Origin: Pyropia yezoensis
Taxonomy: Eukaryota; Rhodophyta; Bangiophyceae; Bangiales; Bangiaceae
Assembly (NCBI GenBank): GCA_009829735.1
Contig: CM020619.1
Coordinates: 5,720,083-5,784,082, forward strand
Length of the DNA: 64,000 nt
Direction: 5' to 3'
The notes below the pieces were generated by a model. That model saw only the letters and a list, made by a program, of their open reading frames with translations. It did no database searches and was not told where the DNA came from. Positions 1-10,100 of the stretch are shown here, in pieces. Every line of letters begins with the position of its first letter. Positions within the stretch are counted from its first letter, which is position 1. Position numbers and translations under genes: made by a program.

Positions 1-509
1 AGCTCAAGGGTGCCCTTTACCGTACACAACTTCGATACAAGAAGAACTTTGACGCCCGGTTACGGGTACGCAACGCAACCCTGGTATCAGGTGACTGGGT
101 CTACATCAGACACCGGAAGTTCCGAGGAAACAAGCTTATGCAACCGGTCAAGGGACCGTACTAGATCTTACACAGAGATGATCACTCTGTCATCCTGCAC
201 TCCGATACGGAGATACAACGCATCAACCTCAATGATGTGACACCTGCTCCGAAGCCGGAACAGCCTCAGCCGGTACCGGCTGGGTTGCTACACGAAGCTC
301 TTACAACCCACCGGTCAGATGACCTGGTGGGACTTGATGGGATTCCATACCAAGTAGAGAGCGTGGTCGGACACACCGACCCGGACCTACCAGGACCCTG
401 GTACGTCAAGGTGATGTGGGTCGGATACAACTCACCCACCTGGGAACAGGCGGCGAATATACCCCGCCAACTCCTCATGCCTTACATGAGGCGACGACGC
501 CTATTGTAA
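1..509 (+). pseudogene. A-element pol C-terminus: integrase tail plus chromodomain
   Basis: Reading in the frame that starts with the codon at 3, this continues the integrase C-terminal region (basic KKNFDAR stretch, then GDWVYIRHRKF, an SH3-like GPY/F-type segment ending GPY). A chromodomain follows at about 340-480 (PYQVESVV, then WYVKVMWVGYNSPTWE). Chromodomains of Ty3-type integrases direct integration to particular chromatin. One in-frame TAG at 162-164 follows GPY; element B has Gln at this place (GPYQVL), so CAG to TAG is likely. Otherwise the frame is open to the TAA at 507-509. The 5' part is outside the window. Confidence 0.8.
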
Positions 510-961
510 CAACCCAAACGACACCGACTTCGGCTGTTGGGGGGTGAGGCTTATACCTACTAAGTAGGGTGTCACATGGATTCGGCAAAAACTTAGGTTC
601 ACTAAGTTGAAGCGGACTTAGGCAAACTAAGTAAGCTACTGACTTTTACAAGTTTACTTGAAGGAGATGACTAACTCCGATAATCTCAGAGTAACCTGAG
701 GCTTACACCAATGTACACCATCATCCATGGGGCAAGTGACGGACCAAGGAAGGTTGACCTTCATGAGTATAAACCAACCAGGATGGGTTGGGGGGGGCAG
801 GAAAGAACCGAGGCAAGCCACGACTAAGTCAGACGGGGTACTTCCCAATGGCAGGCATTGGTATCATGCAAACGCGCAAGCGGGGGATGAGCTTATACTC
901 ACTACTACCCGGCCGCCAAAAGGGTCACCGGGGCCCTCTCCCTCACAAACAATAGCACTCC
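510..961. other. A-element spacer between pol and the antisense gene
   Basis: No coding frame is supported. The spacer separates the end of the sense pol frame (509) from the end of the converging antisense gene (962). The only structure seen is the hairpin group at 556-632. In elements B and C this spacer does not exist. Confidence 0.6.
556..632. terminator. Three short perfect palindromic hairpins at the convergent junction
   Basis: Three inverted repeats with arms CTAAGT/ACTTAG or a close variant lie in 77 bases: CCTACTAAGTAGG at 556-568, ACTTAGGTTCACTAAGT at 591-607 and ACTTAGGCAAACTAAGT at 616-632. They sit just after the pol stop codon and downstream of the end of the antisense gene. 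A role in 3'-end formation or transcription blocking from both sides is inferred from position only. Confidence 0.4.
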
Positions 962-3268
962 TCAGTGGGTAGACCTACTGCCCGAGGGAGGCCACTCACG
1001 CGTAAGCGCGTACACCTCCATGCTGCACCGGTCGGCAACCTCACGACGGTCAATCACCCGAGTTACCTCGGTGCATAGCTGGACGAGGGTGCTGCGGCCG
1101 GCCTCCACGTCCGCCAGAGCGGACTGGAGGCGGTCCAGCACGCCACCGAAGCAACGCGCGGACCCAACCAGCGCAGCACCTGGGGGGATATCCCCCCAGC
1201 TAACAGAGAGACCCTCCCGCATCGCGCGGGCAATAAGGGCGTCAACGCCTTCATGCCAGAGACGGGGACCCCCATCACGCATGACAGGGGCGGAAGGCGA
1301 CACTGGCGCAGCCAGAGGAGCCACAGGAGCCGACACGGCTACCACCGGAGCCGGTGGCACCTGATACGAGGCCCGGTAGGATCCTACTGAAGGAGCTCCA
1401 CCGTAAACCCGGCGGGGCTCGGCGCGAGGACGGGACACCTCACGCTCCCCACCCGCAGAGCCCCACTCTCGGGGACGACGGCCAACCGCCACCGGTATTG
1501 GGTTACCGAACCACGGGGCGAGGATCTGAAGAGGGTCATGGATAACCATGGGAATACCCAGGTCAGCAACAGCCTCGGTGGACGCCCACCCATGGCAATT
1601 GGGCTCACCCGGCTGAGTACGCCGGATACGCAACGAGTGACGAGGCAAGGGGGAAGCCCCAGCCTGCGGGTCCCGGTACGGGGGAAGGGCCAACACCCCA
1701 GCCCAGTTCACGGCATCGTGAGCAGCCAGCAGAGCCTCGAGCTCCCGGGCCAACCCGGTCTTGGTGGCTATCATGTCCACGCCCAACTGCGCGATGTGCC
1801 GACGGACACCCGTCGGAAGATGAAACAGGCGCCCCTGCCGCCGGACGGCCAGCAAAAAGGAAGAAGCCTGCCCGAGGGTAACCTCAAGGGTGAAGGTACC
1901 CTGCAACGGGTGGACCGGCCGGGAGGCCAACACACTCCGGAAGTATCGGAGACAGGAACCGATGTCAAACCGGAAAGCAGGGGCGGGTTCCCACCCCTCC
2001 TGCCACAGAGGCGGGCGCACGGCAGTGTACACCGGCGCACGACCGTTACCGGTCTGCAACGCACACGTTATATCGGTGCGGAACGCATCCGCCATGATAC
2101 CATGGTTGCGTCGCCAACTCGACGCCGACTTCAACCCCGCCATGGGCGGGTACGGAGCCGTCAACGTCAGGTACGGGGATACCCCCGGGAAGTACTCGAA
2201 CCCGGGATACCGGCCGGTATCACCCACCGTCTCCCCAAACACCACCGGCTCCGCAGCCGCCGCAATCCCCCGAGCACTAGCCGGGTAGTCAACCTCCCGC
2301 GGCAGCGCAGGAGCAATGAAGTCGCGTATCCCGAAGGCAGAGTCGAGGTAGACCTCACCCCGCCCCATCCGGGTGCGCCAGAGCTGCGCATGCCGGTCGT
2401 CCGGCTGGCTCAGGATCCAATGATGTTCCACCCGGACCGCGTTCGGCTGGTTGACCGGCCGCACCAACTCCCTCTCCCAACTCGGGTCGACCTTGGCGCG
2501 CCGGGAGGTCGCTCCAGGGAGACGCATCAGGTGGAAACCCACCCGCATCCGCCCCGCGGAGTCCATCGACTCATGCACAGTCATGCCTCGAACCCGAGCC
2601 ACCAAGTCGGACATCGACAGGGCGGGTTGACCTGCCGCTGAGGCGACGCCGCCACCCAACGGGGCAACCCGGGCAGGACCAGGAAGAATCGGGGGCGCCG
2701 AGGGAAGCCCCACCGGCAGATGCGCCGGCACCGGAGGAGCACGGGGCCGAGGAGGAATAAGAAGGGCGGGCGCCCGCCCGGAGTAACTCTCGGAGTCCAC
2801 CGCCATCGGGGTAGATACCTCTTCACCACCAAGCGCCCGCGGCACCGCGGGCAGAGCGGCGCCACCACCCGGGCCCGACGTGGGCACCACCGGGGCAGCA
2901 GGGGTAGACCCGTCACCCACTGCCACGGACACACCCACCGGGCGGGCACCCGCACCGTCTTGACCCGCCGGCCCGGCCGGGGCGCCGCCACGACCATCCG
3001 ACACGCCGGCGACGCCGTCTTGAGGTAGAGCCGCGCCGGCACCGGCGACAGAAGCCATCCGGGCCGCCGGAGAAGTAGGGGTAGAGGCCACCGCTGCGCG
3101 CGGTTGCCTGCCACCCGACGGAGCCGTAGTGCCGCTGCACACGGACGACAATCCGCCCGGCGCACCTTCCGGGGCCACACGAACTGTCACCCGGTCGCCT
3201 TCGTCCTCCGACGAGCTCTCCAAGAAGCACTCGGCGGCGGTGGCAGAGACGGGAAAGTCGTCCACCAT
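962..3268 (-). CDS. Antisense accessory gene of element A (aORF-A), unknown function
   Basis: This is an uninterrupted frame of 768 codons on the strand opposite gag-pol, ending head-on with pol. The start chosen is ATG at 3268-3266; a GTG codon precedes it. The N-terminus is acidic (SSSEDEGD). Residues about 30-215 are Ala/Pro/Gly-rich and probably disordered. Residues about 215-600 have normal globular composition rich in aromatic residues (examples: EHHWILSQPDDRHAQLW, FEYFPGVSPYLTL, FRFDIGSCLRYF). A Pro/Ala linker and a short C-terminal globular segment (LWHEGVDALIARAM) follow. There is no signal peptide, membrane segment, zinc finger or polymerase motif, and no family is recognised. Intact length in an otherwise mutated element suggests selection. 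Genes of similar size occupy the same place and strand in B and C. Confidence 0.75.
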   Translation of the reverse strand: MVDDFPVSATAAECFLESSSEDEGDRVTVRVAPEGAPGGLSSVCSGTTAPSGGRQPRAAVASTPTSPAARMASVAGAGAALPQDGVAGVSDGRGGAPAGPAGQDGAGARPVGVSVAVGDGSTPAAPVVPTSGPGGGAALPAVPRALGGEEVSTPMAVDSESYSGRAPALLIPPRPRAPPVPAHLPVGLPSAPPILPGPARVAPLGGGVASAAGQPALSMSDLVARVRGMTVHESMDSAGRMRVGFHLMRLPGATSRRAKVDPSWERELVRPVNQPNAVRVEHHWILSQPDDRHAQLWRTRMGRGEVYLDSAFGIRDFIAPALPREVDYPASARGIAAAAEPVVFGETVGDTGRYPGFEYFPGVSPYLTLTAPYPPMAGLKSASSWRRNHGIMADAFRTDITCALQTGNGRAPVYTAVRPPLWQEGWEPAPAFRFDIGSCLRYFRSVLASRPVHPLQGTFTLEVTLGQASSFLLAVRRQGRLFHLPTGVRRHIAQLGVDMIATKTGLARELEALLAAHDAVNWAGVLALPPYRDPQAGASPLPRHSLRIRRTQPGEPNCHGWASTEAVADLGIPMVIHDPLQILAPWFGNPIPVAVGRRPREWGSAGGEREVSRPRAEPRRVYGGAPSVGSYRASYQVPPAPVVAVSAPVAPLAAPVSPSAPVMRDGGPRLWHEGVDALIARAMREGLSVSWGDIPPGAALVGSARCFGGVLDRLQSALADVEAGRSTLVQLCTEVTRVIDRREVADRCSMEVYALTREWPPSGSRSTH

Positions 3269-3908
3269 CACCTCTTCCCCCTCCTCAAGCAGGAGGTCGT
3301 CCTCGCCCCCGGGTACCTGGGGGTCCGAGATGGTGAAGCCGGGGTAGCAGGGGCGCCCCGTGCCGAAAAGCCCCAGCCGGCTCGACCCGGTATAAGGAAC
3401 GCTCGCGGGGATGAGCCAGGAAAGCGCGGGCAGCCGCGCTTATAACCACACCGCTCGGCACGAACGATACGGCAGCGCGGGACGACCCGCGCCAGCCGAG
3501 CTACGAGGGCGCTCCACCCAGGAACCTGGATCGGGGCCACGCCCCCCCCACACGGGGTAAGCAAAGGGGGTCACCCCCAACCGCCCCCACGCCACGCGGG
3601 CAACCCCCGCCACTCACTCAATCGTCCCGCGGGAGGGGCCCCCCTACCACCAGGCGCCTAATGGCGGATCCGCTTGTACCACCCCTCGGAAAGGGGGGTC
3701 GTGAACAGAAACCCGCATCGGGAAATTCAACGGTCCGGAAAACGGATCGTGTGTGAACCACACAAAGGGGGGCACCCCCCGCAGAAAACCTCGAAAAGGG
3801 GTGTCTTTCGCGACAGGGCGCAAAGCCCCACCCGACTGGTAAACGGTCACGCGACCCACTTACATTCGGTAACCCGAATGCAACTCGACCCGAGGACAAG
3901 CCGAATCT
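3269..3908 (-). promoter_or_regulatory. Leader/promoter region of aORF-A with TATA-like box
   Basis: This stretch between the antisense gene and the 3' LTR has no convincing gene. On the minus strand a TTATAA hexamer at 3440-3445, followed by a GCGCGG run, lies about 170 bases before the antisense ATG. A similar TATAAAAGCGCG box occurs in the equivalent place in the B-like fragment (4689-4695). Promoter function is inferred. Confidence 0.4.
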
Positions 3909-3920
3909 AAGGGGGGGATA
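3909..3920 (+). other. Polypurine tract of element A
   Basis: AAGGGGGGGATA lies immediately before the LTR, where plus-strand DNA synthesis is primed in LTR retrotransposons. Confidence 0.75.
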
Positions 3921-4268
3921 TGTAGCAATATGGTCGGCCGTATTGTGACCCTAATATTAGGGGGGCTACTTCTAGCCCTTAAGTTTCAATTTGAGAGTCC
4001 GTACTGGTCACGGTATCTATAAGTTACGTATGACCAGAGGGACTTGCATCTTGGGGCGGAGGGTAGTTAGTAGTGTCTCCGAGGGTTTATAACGAGGGAG
4101 CCAGCGGCGAATCCACCGCCGGACATAATAGAACAACAAACCCCTCCCATTTGGGCTCCCATCTTGGTCCCGTAACTTGCGCTCCAAGAACAGGAACCCT
4201 GGCCTCCCGGTGACGTTGATGCCGATCCCGCTTGGTGAGTGTTCCCTGATAGTGGATGTGCAGCGGAT
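3921..4268 (+). repeat. A-element 3' LTR
   Basis: About 348 bases, beginning TGTAGCAATATGG and matching 57570-57917 along its whole length with scattered substitutions and no net length change. It contains a TTTATAA box near 4087-4093, a plausible core promoter. After 4268 the sequence changes to an inverted, truncated B-type LTR. Confidence 0.85.
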
Positions 4269-4641
4269 ACCTATTGTGCTACAGCAATCCCCCCACTACG
4301 AAACAAGAAGATAGGGTGTGGGCCAACAGTTTCTTGGTCGGGACGGGAAGGCGACGCCAAGCCCCGCTGTCCCTCCCCTTATCCCCCCAAGGTGCCGTCA
4401 GAATCTCGCCACTCAGAATATCCCACCCCAGCACCTGCCCACCGGGCCACACGAAAATTCAAGACGATAAAATGCAGAAGACCCTCCAATCCATGTTGGA
4501 TTTACTTTCAAGCAAAGTATCCCTGACTTAGGGAAATTCGGGATCAAATGCAAGGGGAGAAACGGGTCAGACCAGATGTCCCCCGTCCGACATACTGGTA
4601 TGGCGCGTTCTGCCCCCCTGGGAGGGGCCAGTTCTGCCACA
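4269..4641 (-). repeat. Truncated, inverted B-type LTR
   Basis: Recognisable by the shared core (CCCGTCCCGACC block, AAACAAGAAGAT, AAATTCAAGACGATAAA on the plus strand) in inverted order relative to 14346-14815. The far end is missing where it joins the A LTR. Confidence 0.8.
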
Positions 4642-4688
4642 CTCCCCTTTCCTCAGTTACGACCGACCCGGTCGGCCCTGAGAAGGGG

Positions 4689-4695
4689 TATAAAA
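4689..4695 (+). promoter_or_regulatory. TATA box upstream of the B-like antisense gene
   Basis: TATAAAA in a G/C-rich setting, 48 bases inside the LTR edge and about 270 bases before the ATG at 4964. The intact B copy has the same flanking bases (about 23190-23240, reverse strand) but a degraded box. Confidence 0.5.
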
Positions 4696-4963
4696 GCGCG
4701 TGTTGCACTAGCCGGGGGCGCGACTCGCTGTCCCCCGGTACGTCACCTCGAGGTGGAGGCAGTCACGTCGACCGTCCCCCTCAAGCTCGCCCATTTGGCA
4801 GCTTGCACACACCTTACCACCACGTTCCCCAACCACGCACCTCACCGCGGGCCACCCCACGCTGGGGAGGCCCCGGGTATATCCACGATCCAAGTCCCCC
4901 TCAAATCGAGGTGGGCCTCGGGCAATTGCGACCGAGTTGCCTCTCCCGAACTTGGGGAGAGAC

Positions 4964-5505
4964 ATGGTGTACTCCGGGGTGGAGTCTGACTTCCTGGACG
5001 AGCGTATAGAAGACACGCCTCGCGTTGTAGCATCCGTCGGGACTTCCGGCGAGAGTTCCGCGGCTGCCCCGGGGGATGAGATGCCTGCTCCACCCGACTT
5101 TGAGTTGGCGGCGGGCTCTCCCCCGGAGGTAGGCCCCGCCACTCCACGGGAGGCCCTGGGGAGGTGGTACTATCCACCCTGGCCCCTGTACAAGGAGGGC
5201 CTGACGATTATCCGCTGCGGCCGACTTGGCCCTGCGATGGATCGCGTCTGGGGGCGCCTCCGGGAGAAGTTCCCTCGTAGGGTAGGATTCCGTCCCGATT
5301 TCAAGACGGACCAGTTTGCCGGCCTGGACGACGAAGAGGTCGAAGACTTGCAGCGGGTCAGGAACTTGTTTACCTGCGGGGGTACCACCGAGGGTTCCGG
5401 CGACGTGCCGACCTTCACGTGGGACGTGGTGGCAACTTGCCCCCCGTTCATCAGTACCTCTGTTCCGAGCGTCCATCACTTCGACATGCGGATGGAGAAG
5501 GACAC
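4964..5505 (+). pseudogene. Start of B-type antisense gene (aORF-B'), truncated
   Basis: An open frame from ATG 4964 encodes an acidic, probably disordered start and then a globular region (RWYYPPWPLYKEGLTIIR, FRPDFKTDQFAGLDDEEVED, DVPTFTWDVVATCPP, VHHFDMRMEKD). The last parts match the B antisense gene (DLPTFTWDAVATRP, THHFDVRMEKD). It is cut inside the HFDMRMEKD segment by the C LTR. Upstream codons in the same frame are open, so a slightly earlier start cannot be ruled out. The copy shows what the damaged N-terminus of the B gene should look like. Function unknown. Confidence 0.65.
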
Positions 5506-6077
5506 TGTGGTATGGAACTTGATCCTCTAAGACACAAGTCAGTATCCCTCGGGGGAAAGGGACAGGTAACACAGATAGGAGAACTACGAGAGTAGTGTGC
5601 CTGTTGCCTCACGTGCCTGCTCGCAGAGCAAACAGATACGCACGGTAGTGCACATGGGGAAAAGGAAAGCAAACGCGCAGTTGTCTTTTTCCCTGAGGGC
5701 GCGGGCCAAGTGCGCCTCGCTGTCCCTCTTAACGTGCATCTGGGGGAGCCTCGGCACGTTGGCCAGGTAACTTCCCCATACCCCCGAGTGGCCCCGACCC
5801 GAGTCTAACCTCGTCAGGTCGGGGGCAATTATCACTACTGATTCTATTCCCACTCACTAATTTCACACTCAAATCCTCTCAAATGTAGTCCCTCACACAT
5901 ATGCAAAAACCCATCGGAAGTCCCTCTCTCACGTGTGGACAGCGTAGTCCACCGCATCCCACTGCCGGGGACGGGCCACGGGCGTCAATCATCCTTTCAC
6001 GGCGGACGTGTCCTGGCACCTGGTGCCCCCTGGTCGCCATCGCGGGTAGGCGCCAAGTGAGGGCCAGGAATGCTACA
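5506..6077 (-). repeat. C-element 3' LTR
   Basis: Plus-strand limits are TGTGGTAT and ATGCTACA, so on the element strand it runs TGTAGCAT to ATACCACA. Close copies lie at 25839-26410 and 32008-32578. It resembles the 32008 copy more than the 25839 copy, for example in the CATCCTTTCACGGCGG block. Confidence 0.85.
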
Positions 6078-6243
6078 TAGCTACCTTCCTAGGCCGGCAC
6101 ATCCTCAGGCCGTGACAGGTGCCACCGTGCACAGCCTCGAGCACGCCCTCTCCTGTGCCGAGGTCGAGCGTCTTCACCCTGAGCCGTGATCACTTTTCCC
6201 CAGCCCTGCCCCCCTCCTTTACCTTGGCCTTCCCGTCCCATTG
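6078..6243 (+). other. C-element leader of the antisense gene, interrupted by element D
   Basis: This 166-base piece lies between the C 3' LTR and the D insertion. With 13698-13714 it would form the ~180-base leader before the antisense ATG at 13715. No TATA box was seen. The last five bases (CATTG, 6239-6243) are the target duplication of element D. Confidence 0.55.
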
Positions 6244-7090
6244 TGTGAGGAACCACCCACACTTGGGCAGCCCTCAACGTACTCGTGATGGTGTCAGCGA
6301 CCCATGCCAGCCAATAGGGCGACAGGGTGCGGGGAAGAGGATGGAGGTGGTGACGGTGGTGGGTCTGGGGAAGAGGACGGCGCGACGTCGGTGGTGATCG
6401 AGAGGGTTCAAAGGGTGAAGGTCGTCTTTGGTCTGTGTCTGTGGTTGCCCTTCCGGTCTCCCCTGGTGGCGCCGACACTCACGCACTATATACTCGCGTC
6501 GGGGCCCCCGAGGTGCCCCAAAGCATGCGTTTCCCCGTCGCTCCACCGGTAGGCACAAAACGGCCCAAAAACAAAGCATGGCTCTCAGAACAAAGCATGG
6601 GCGGGCGTGCGCACTAAAGGAGTGCAGCCCCAGCTTGCCCCAAACGAATGGGTCCGGCGTGCGGCGCCTAGGGCGCCGCCCCAGCCGGCTCCAGACGCCA
6701 GTCGGCCCGAAGGTCCGAGAGGCGTGTAAGCACGATTCGATCGAGTCGGCCGAATCGGCCAGCCGGCTAGCCAGTCACATCGCTGCAATGCTGCAGCGAG
6801 GACATTTTAACGGACTCGCCAGCTGTGGCAGATGTGGCTCGTCATGGGTGCTGACGGTGGCGCTTTTCGACAGGCCATGATGGGCTGTCGATGGCTGCTG
6901 TCGTGCGGCCGGCAGACACCGTGAGACAGCGGCTGACTCATCTTGCGTCTGGAAAGTACACCGTGTCATGCCCCACAACACAAGGAGTTGATCCATGTTG
7001 CCAGGAGTTGGTTCGGCAGGATCTGTAAGGAGAAGTCCCAGATATTATCCCTTAAGTATTAGGCATGGGAATAGGGGGGAAATCCTTACA
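6244..7090 (-). repeat. D-element 3' LTR
   Basis: 847 bases, TGTGAGGAACC to AATCCTTACA on the plus strand, nearly identical to 12851-13697. Confidence 0.92.
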
Positions 7091-7100
7091 CCTCCCCCCC
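7091..7100 (-). other. Polypurine tract of element D
   Basis: GGGGGGGAGG on the minus strand lies directly between the chromodomain stop codon TGA (7103-7101) and the LTR start, so the pol gene ends with no 3' spacer. Confidence 0.75.
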
Positions 7101-10100
7101 TCAGGACGTGCGTCGAAGGAAGGCGTCGAGAACCTCAGGTGCGTTGTCGAGGTCTTGCGTGGTTAGCCAGGTGTTCCCACTGACATCGCAGCCTTTCCAC
7201 TTGACCAGGTACTGCAGTCGTCCACGGCGTTTTCGTGACCGAATAATGGAGTCCACTTCGTACTCAACCGATCCGTCCGGAAATGCTACCGGAGCTGGAG
7301 CGGGAGGAAGTCGACCATACGGATCAGCGTTGTACGGCTTGAGTAGACTGGCGTGAAAGCGTTGTGCACCTTTCGATCAAGGACTGCTTGAGGCAGATCC
7401 AGACGGAACGTAACATCATTGATGTTTTCAGTGACTCGGTATGGTCCCGAAAACTTGGGCATCAACTTGCGAGCGCCCTGGAAGGCGTCCGGCATAAGGT
7501 TCCTGGTGCTCAGGAGCACGAGGTCGTCGACAGCGATCGTACATGGTCGGCGTCGACGGTTAGCGTACGCCGAGCGCGTCTCATTGGCCTTCTTGATAGC
7601 GGTAATGGCAGTCTCCTGAGCTTTTTGCAGACTGCTTAGCCAATCTGAGACTGCTGGTAGTTTCGATTCCTTGCTCTCGACGATGTCGACAGGTACTGTC
7701 CTTGGTTCAAAGCCGTAGTTCAGGAAGAATGGGGAGTACGTCGTGACCGCATTGGGTGACCGGTTGTAAGCTACTTCTGCAGCAACAAGGAAGAGAGGTC
7801 TTAATCACCCTGATGATGGTTCACGAAGTTTCGCAGGATTTCTTCAATCTTCTTGTTCATGATCTCGGTTTGTCCGTCCGTCTGGGGATGATAGGCTGAA
7901 GATGCCTTGATCTTGACCTTTAGAATTTCGGTGAGCGACTGCCAGAAGTTGGAGAAGAAGATACGGTCTCGGTCGCAGACGACGTCGGATGGTAGACCGT
8001 GATGACGGTAGACGTGATCATGGTAGAGTTGCGCTACGACTGGTGCAGTACAGTCGGGCTTCATTGGTGCTAGTCGAATCATCTTCGACAGTCTGTCCAC
8101 AATGACGTAAATGCCATTGTGGCCCCTTTGGGTCAGTGGAAGAGGGGTGATAAAGTCCATGGAGACACTTGCCCATCGTTGGTTCGGTGGATCTAGTGGT
8201 TTGTGGTGACCCAGAAGTGAATGGGTGCCAGCTTTGTTCCGCAGGCACAAATCACATGATTGTACGTATCTTTGGATGTCCTTCCGTATTGTCTTCCAGT
8301 AGTATTTGGAAGCAATAGCGTTGGTGCTTTTCTTAACTCCCATATGTCCTTGGCTTGGGATGTCGTGGTAGTCATGGAGTAGTCTTTGGCGTAGAGTACC
8401 AACGGGGATGCACGTACGGTCACCTCGTTTCAACAACCTCATGTGAAGCCGGTAGGGAGATACCGGGTCTTTGACTAGGTTGGCAAACTCGGGATCCGCG
8501 TTGTACTCTTGGTCTAGGGTAGCAAGGTCTTGATCACTTTGGCTTATGGTCATGAGGTTGTTGATTTCAGTTTTCTTGGGTAGGCTTTCGATGGTCTTGG
8601 TTAGCACGCGACTAAGGAGATCTTGATTGGGAGCGTGCTTATCGGGGGCGTCTTGTGGTTGCCTTGAAAGAGCATCAGCTACGGGGTTGGAAATGCCCTT
8701 GATGGGGATGATCTTGAAATCGAATTGCTCCAACAGCTCTAGCCACTTGACTTGGCGGTCGTTGAGCTTCTCTTGGGTTTTCAAGTACCTTAGGGACTCA
8801 TGGTCGGTGTGCACCTCGAACGACCTTCCATGGAGGTAGCAGCGCCAGTGTCGAATGGCTTGTACAACTGCGAGCAGTTCGCGCTCACGGATACTGTAGC
8901 GCTGTTCGTGGATGTTCAGCGTCAATGAGAAGTAGGCCACTGGGCGTCGTCCTTTTCCGTCATCTTGTTCAAGGACAGCGCCAACAGCATACCCACTGGC
9001 ATCTGTGGAGACGAAGATTGGGCACGTCTTGTCGAATGGCCTCAGTACTGGTGCACTTGTCGTCAGGGTTTGTAGTTGCTCAAAAGCCTTCTCGGCGTCA
9101 GAGTTCCATTCGAAGTCGACGTTTCCAGTAAGCCTTGTGAGGGGTGCAGCCACGGATGCCATTCCCTTGATAAATCGACGATAGAAGTTGACCATGCCGA
9201 GGAAAGATTGCACATCTTTTTTGCTCTGTGGCGTTGCCCATGATCGAATGGCTTGGACCTTGTAGTCCTCCATAGAGAAGCCTTCGTTGGAAATGACATG
9301 GCCGAGGTAGTCCACAGTTGTTCGCGCAAATTGGCATTTGCTGAGTTTGGCGTAGAGCTTATGCTCTCGCAGCTTGTCCAGGGCTTGCCTTAGGTGCTTT
9401 AAATGATCTTCGTAAGCTTCACTGTAGAACAGGATGTCGGCGAGGTAGACGCAGATAAACTCGTAGAGATAGGGTCGGAAGACGTCATTCATTAGGTTCA
9501 TGAAGACCGCGGGGGCATTTGTTAGCCCAAAGGGTAGCACGGTAAATTCGTAGAACCCGTATTTTGTTCGGAACGCCGTCAGTGGGATAGTATCAGGGTC
9601 AAGCCGGACCTGGTGGTAACCTGATCGGAGGTCGATCTTCGTGAAGTACTTGGCCTTTCGCAGTTGGTCGAAGATGTCGTCAATTCTTGGTAAGGGATAT
9701 GCGTTCTTGATAGTGGCTTTGTTCAATGCTCAATAATCGATGCACATTCGCCAGCCACCGTCCTTCCTTGCGGCAAAGAGTACAGAAGAGCCCCACGGTG
9801 AGGCACTTGGTTGGATGAACCCCTTTCGTATTAGGGTTGCAAGTTGTGTCTTGAGTTCATCGAGTTCCCATTCAGATAGGCGATAAATGCCACTGCGACG
9901 TGGTTGAGCGTCCTCCGTAAGCTTGACGCTAAACTTGTGACTGCGTTCAGGAGGAAGTCCATCGGGAAGCTCTTCCGGGAAGACGTCGGCGTACTCGTTG
10001 AGAATCTCTTGGACGTCATTCTTGTCTTCAGCTTCTCCCATTTTGATCGCATTGATGTCAAAGGTGCTGGAAGGATCTTCGGATTGCAGGTAAATGGCGA

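Larger units (their letters stand above)
1..4268 (+). mobile_element. Ty3/Gypsy chromodomain element 'A', left copy, 3' half only
   Basis: This is the 3' half of an LTR retrotransposon whose 5' half lies before the window. In order it holds the integrase C-terminus and chromodomain (+), a spacer with three hairpins, a 768-codon gene on the opposite strand, a polypurine tract and an LTR. The family is fixed by the element at 57570-64000. The first 69 bases here match 63932-64000 with two differences, and the LTR at 3921 matches the 5' LTR at 57570. Its 3' end abuts a truncated B-type LTR, as expected if it inserted into that LTR. The exact 3' limit (4262-4268) is uncertain because the LTR does not end in an obvious CA. 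Confidence 0.85.
4269..5505 (-). mobile_element. Truncated B-like element (minus orientation): 3' LTR plus part of the antisense gene
   Basis: From 4269 to 4641 the sequence is the reverse complement of the B LTR (compare 14346-14815), missing the last ~100-160 bases. The LTR edge TGCCACA is at 4635-4641. Next come a reverse polypurine tract (CTCCCCTTTCCTC), a TATA box and the first ~180 codons of the B-type antisense gene on the plus strand. The C-element LTR cuts it at 5506. It is a different, less damaged copy than 14346-23716 over the antisense-gene start. Confidence 0.8.

Noticed and set aside
1538..2641. Plus-strand 367-codon frame opposite aORF-A
   Set aside because: Low-complexity basic product, and the minus-strand frame is twice as long with protein-like composition and the same layout as in B and C.
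1..4268. Joining the left and right A pieces into one circular or complete element
   Set aside because: The 69 shared bases differ at two positions and the copies have different neighbours and damage; they are separate insertions.
6244..7090. Frames of 60-150 codons repeated at 6304-6880 and 12911-13487
   Set aside because: They are identical because they lie in the two D LTRs; no protein-like features.
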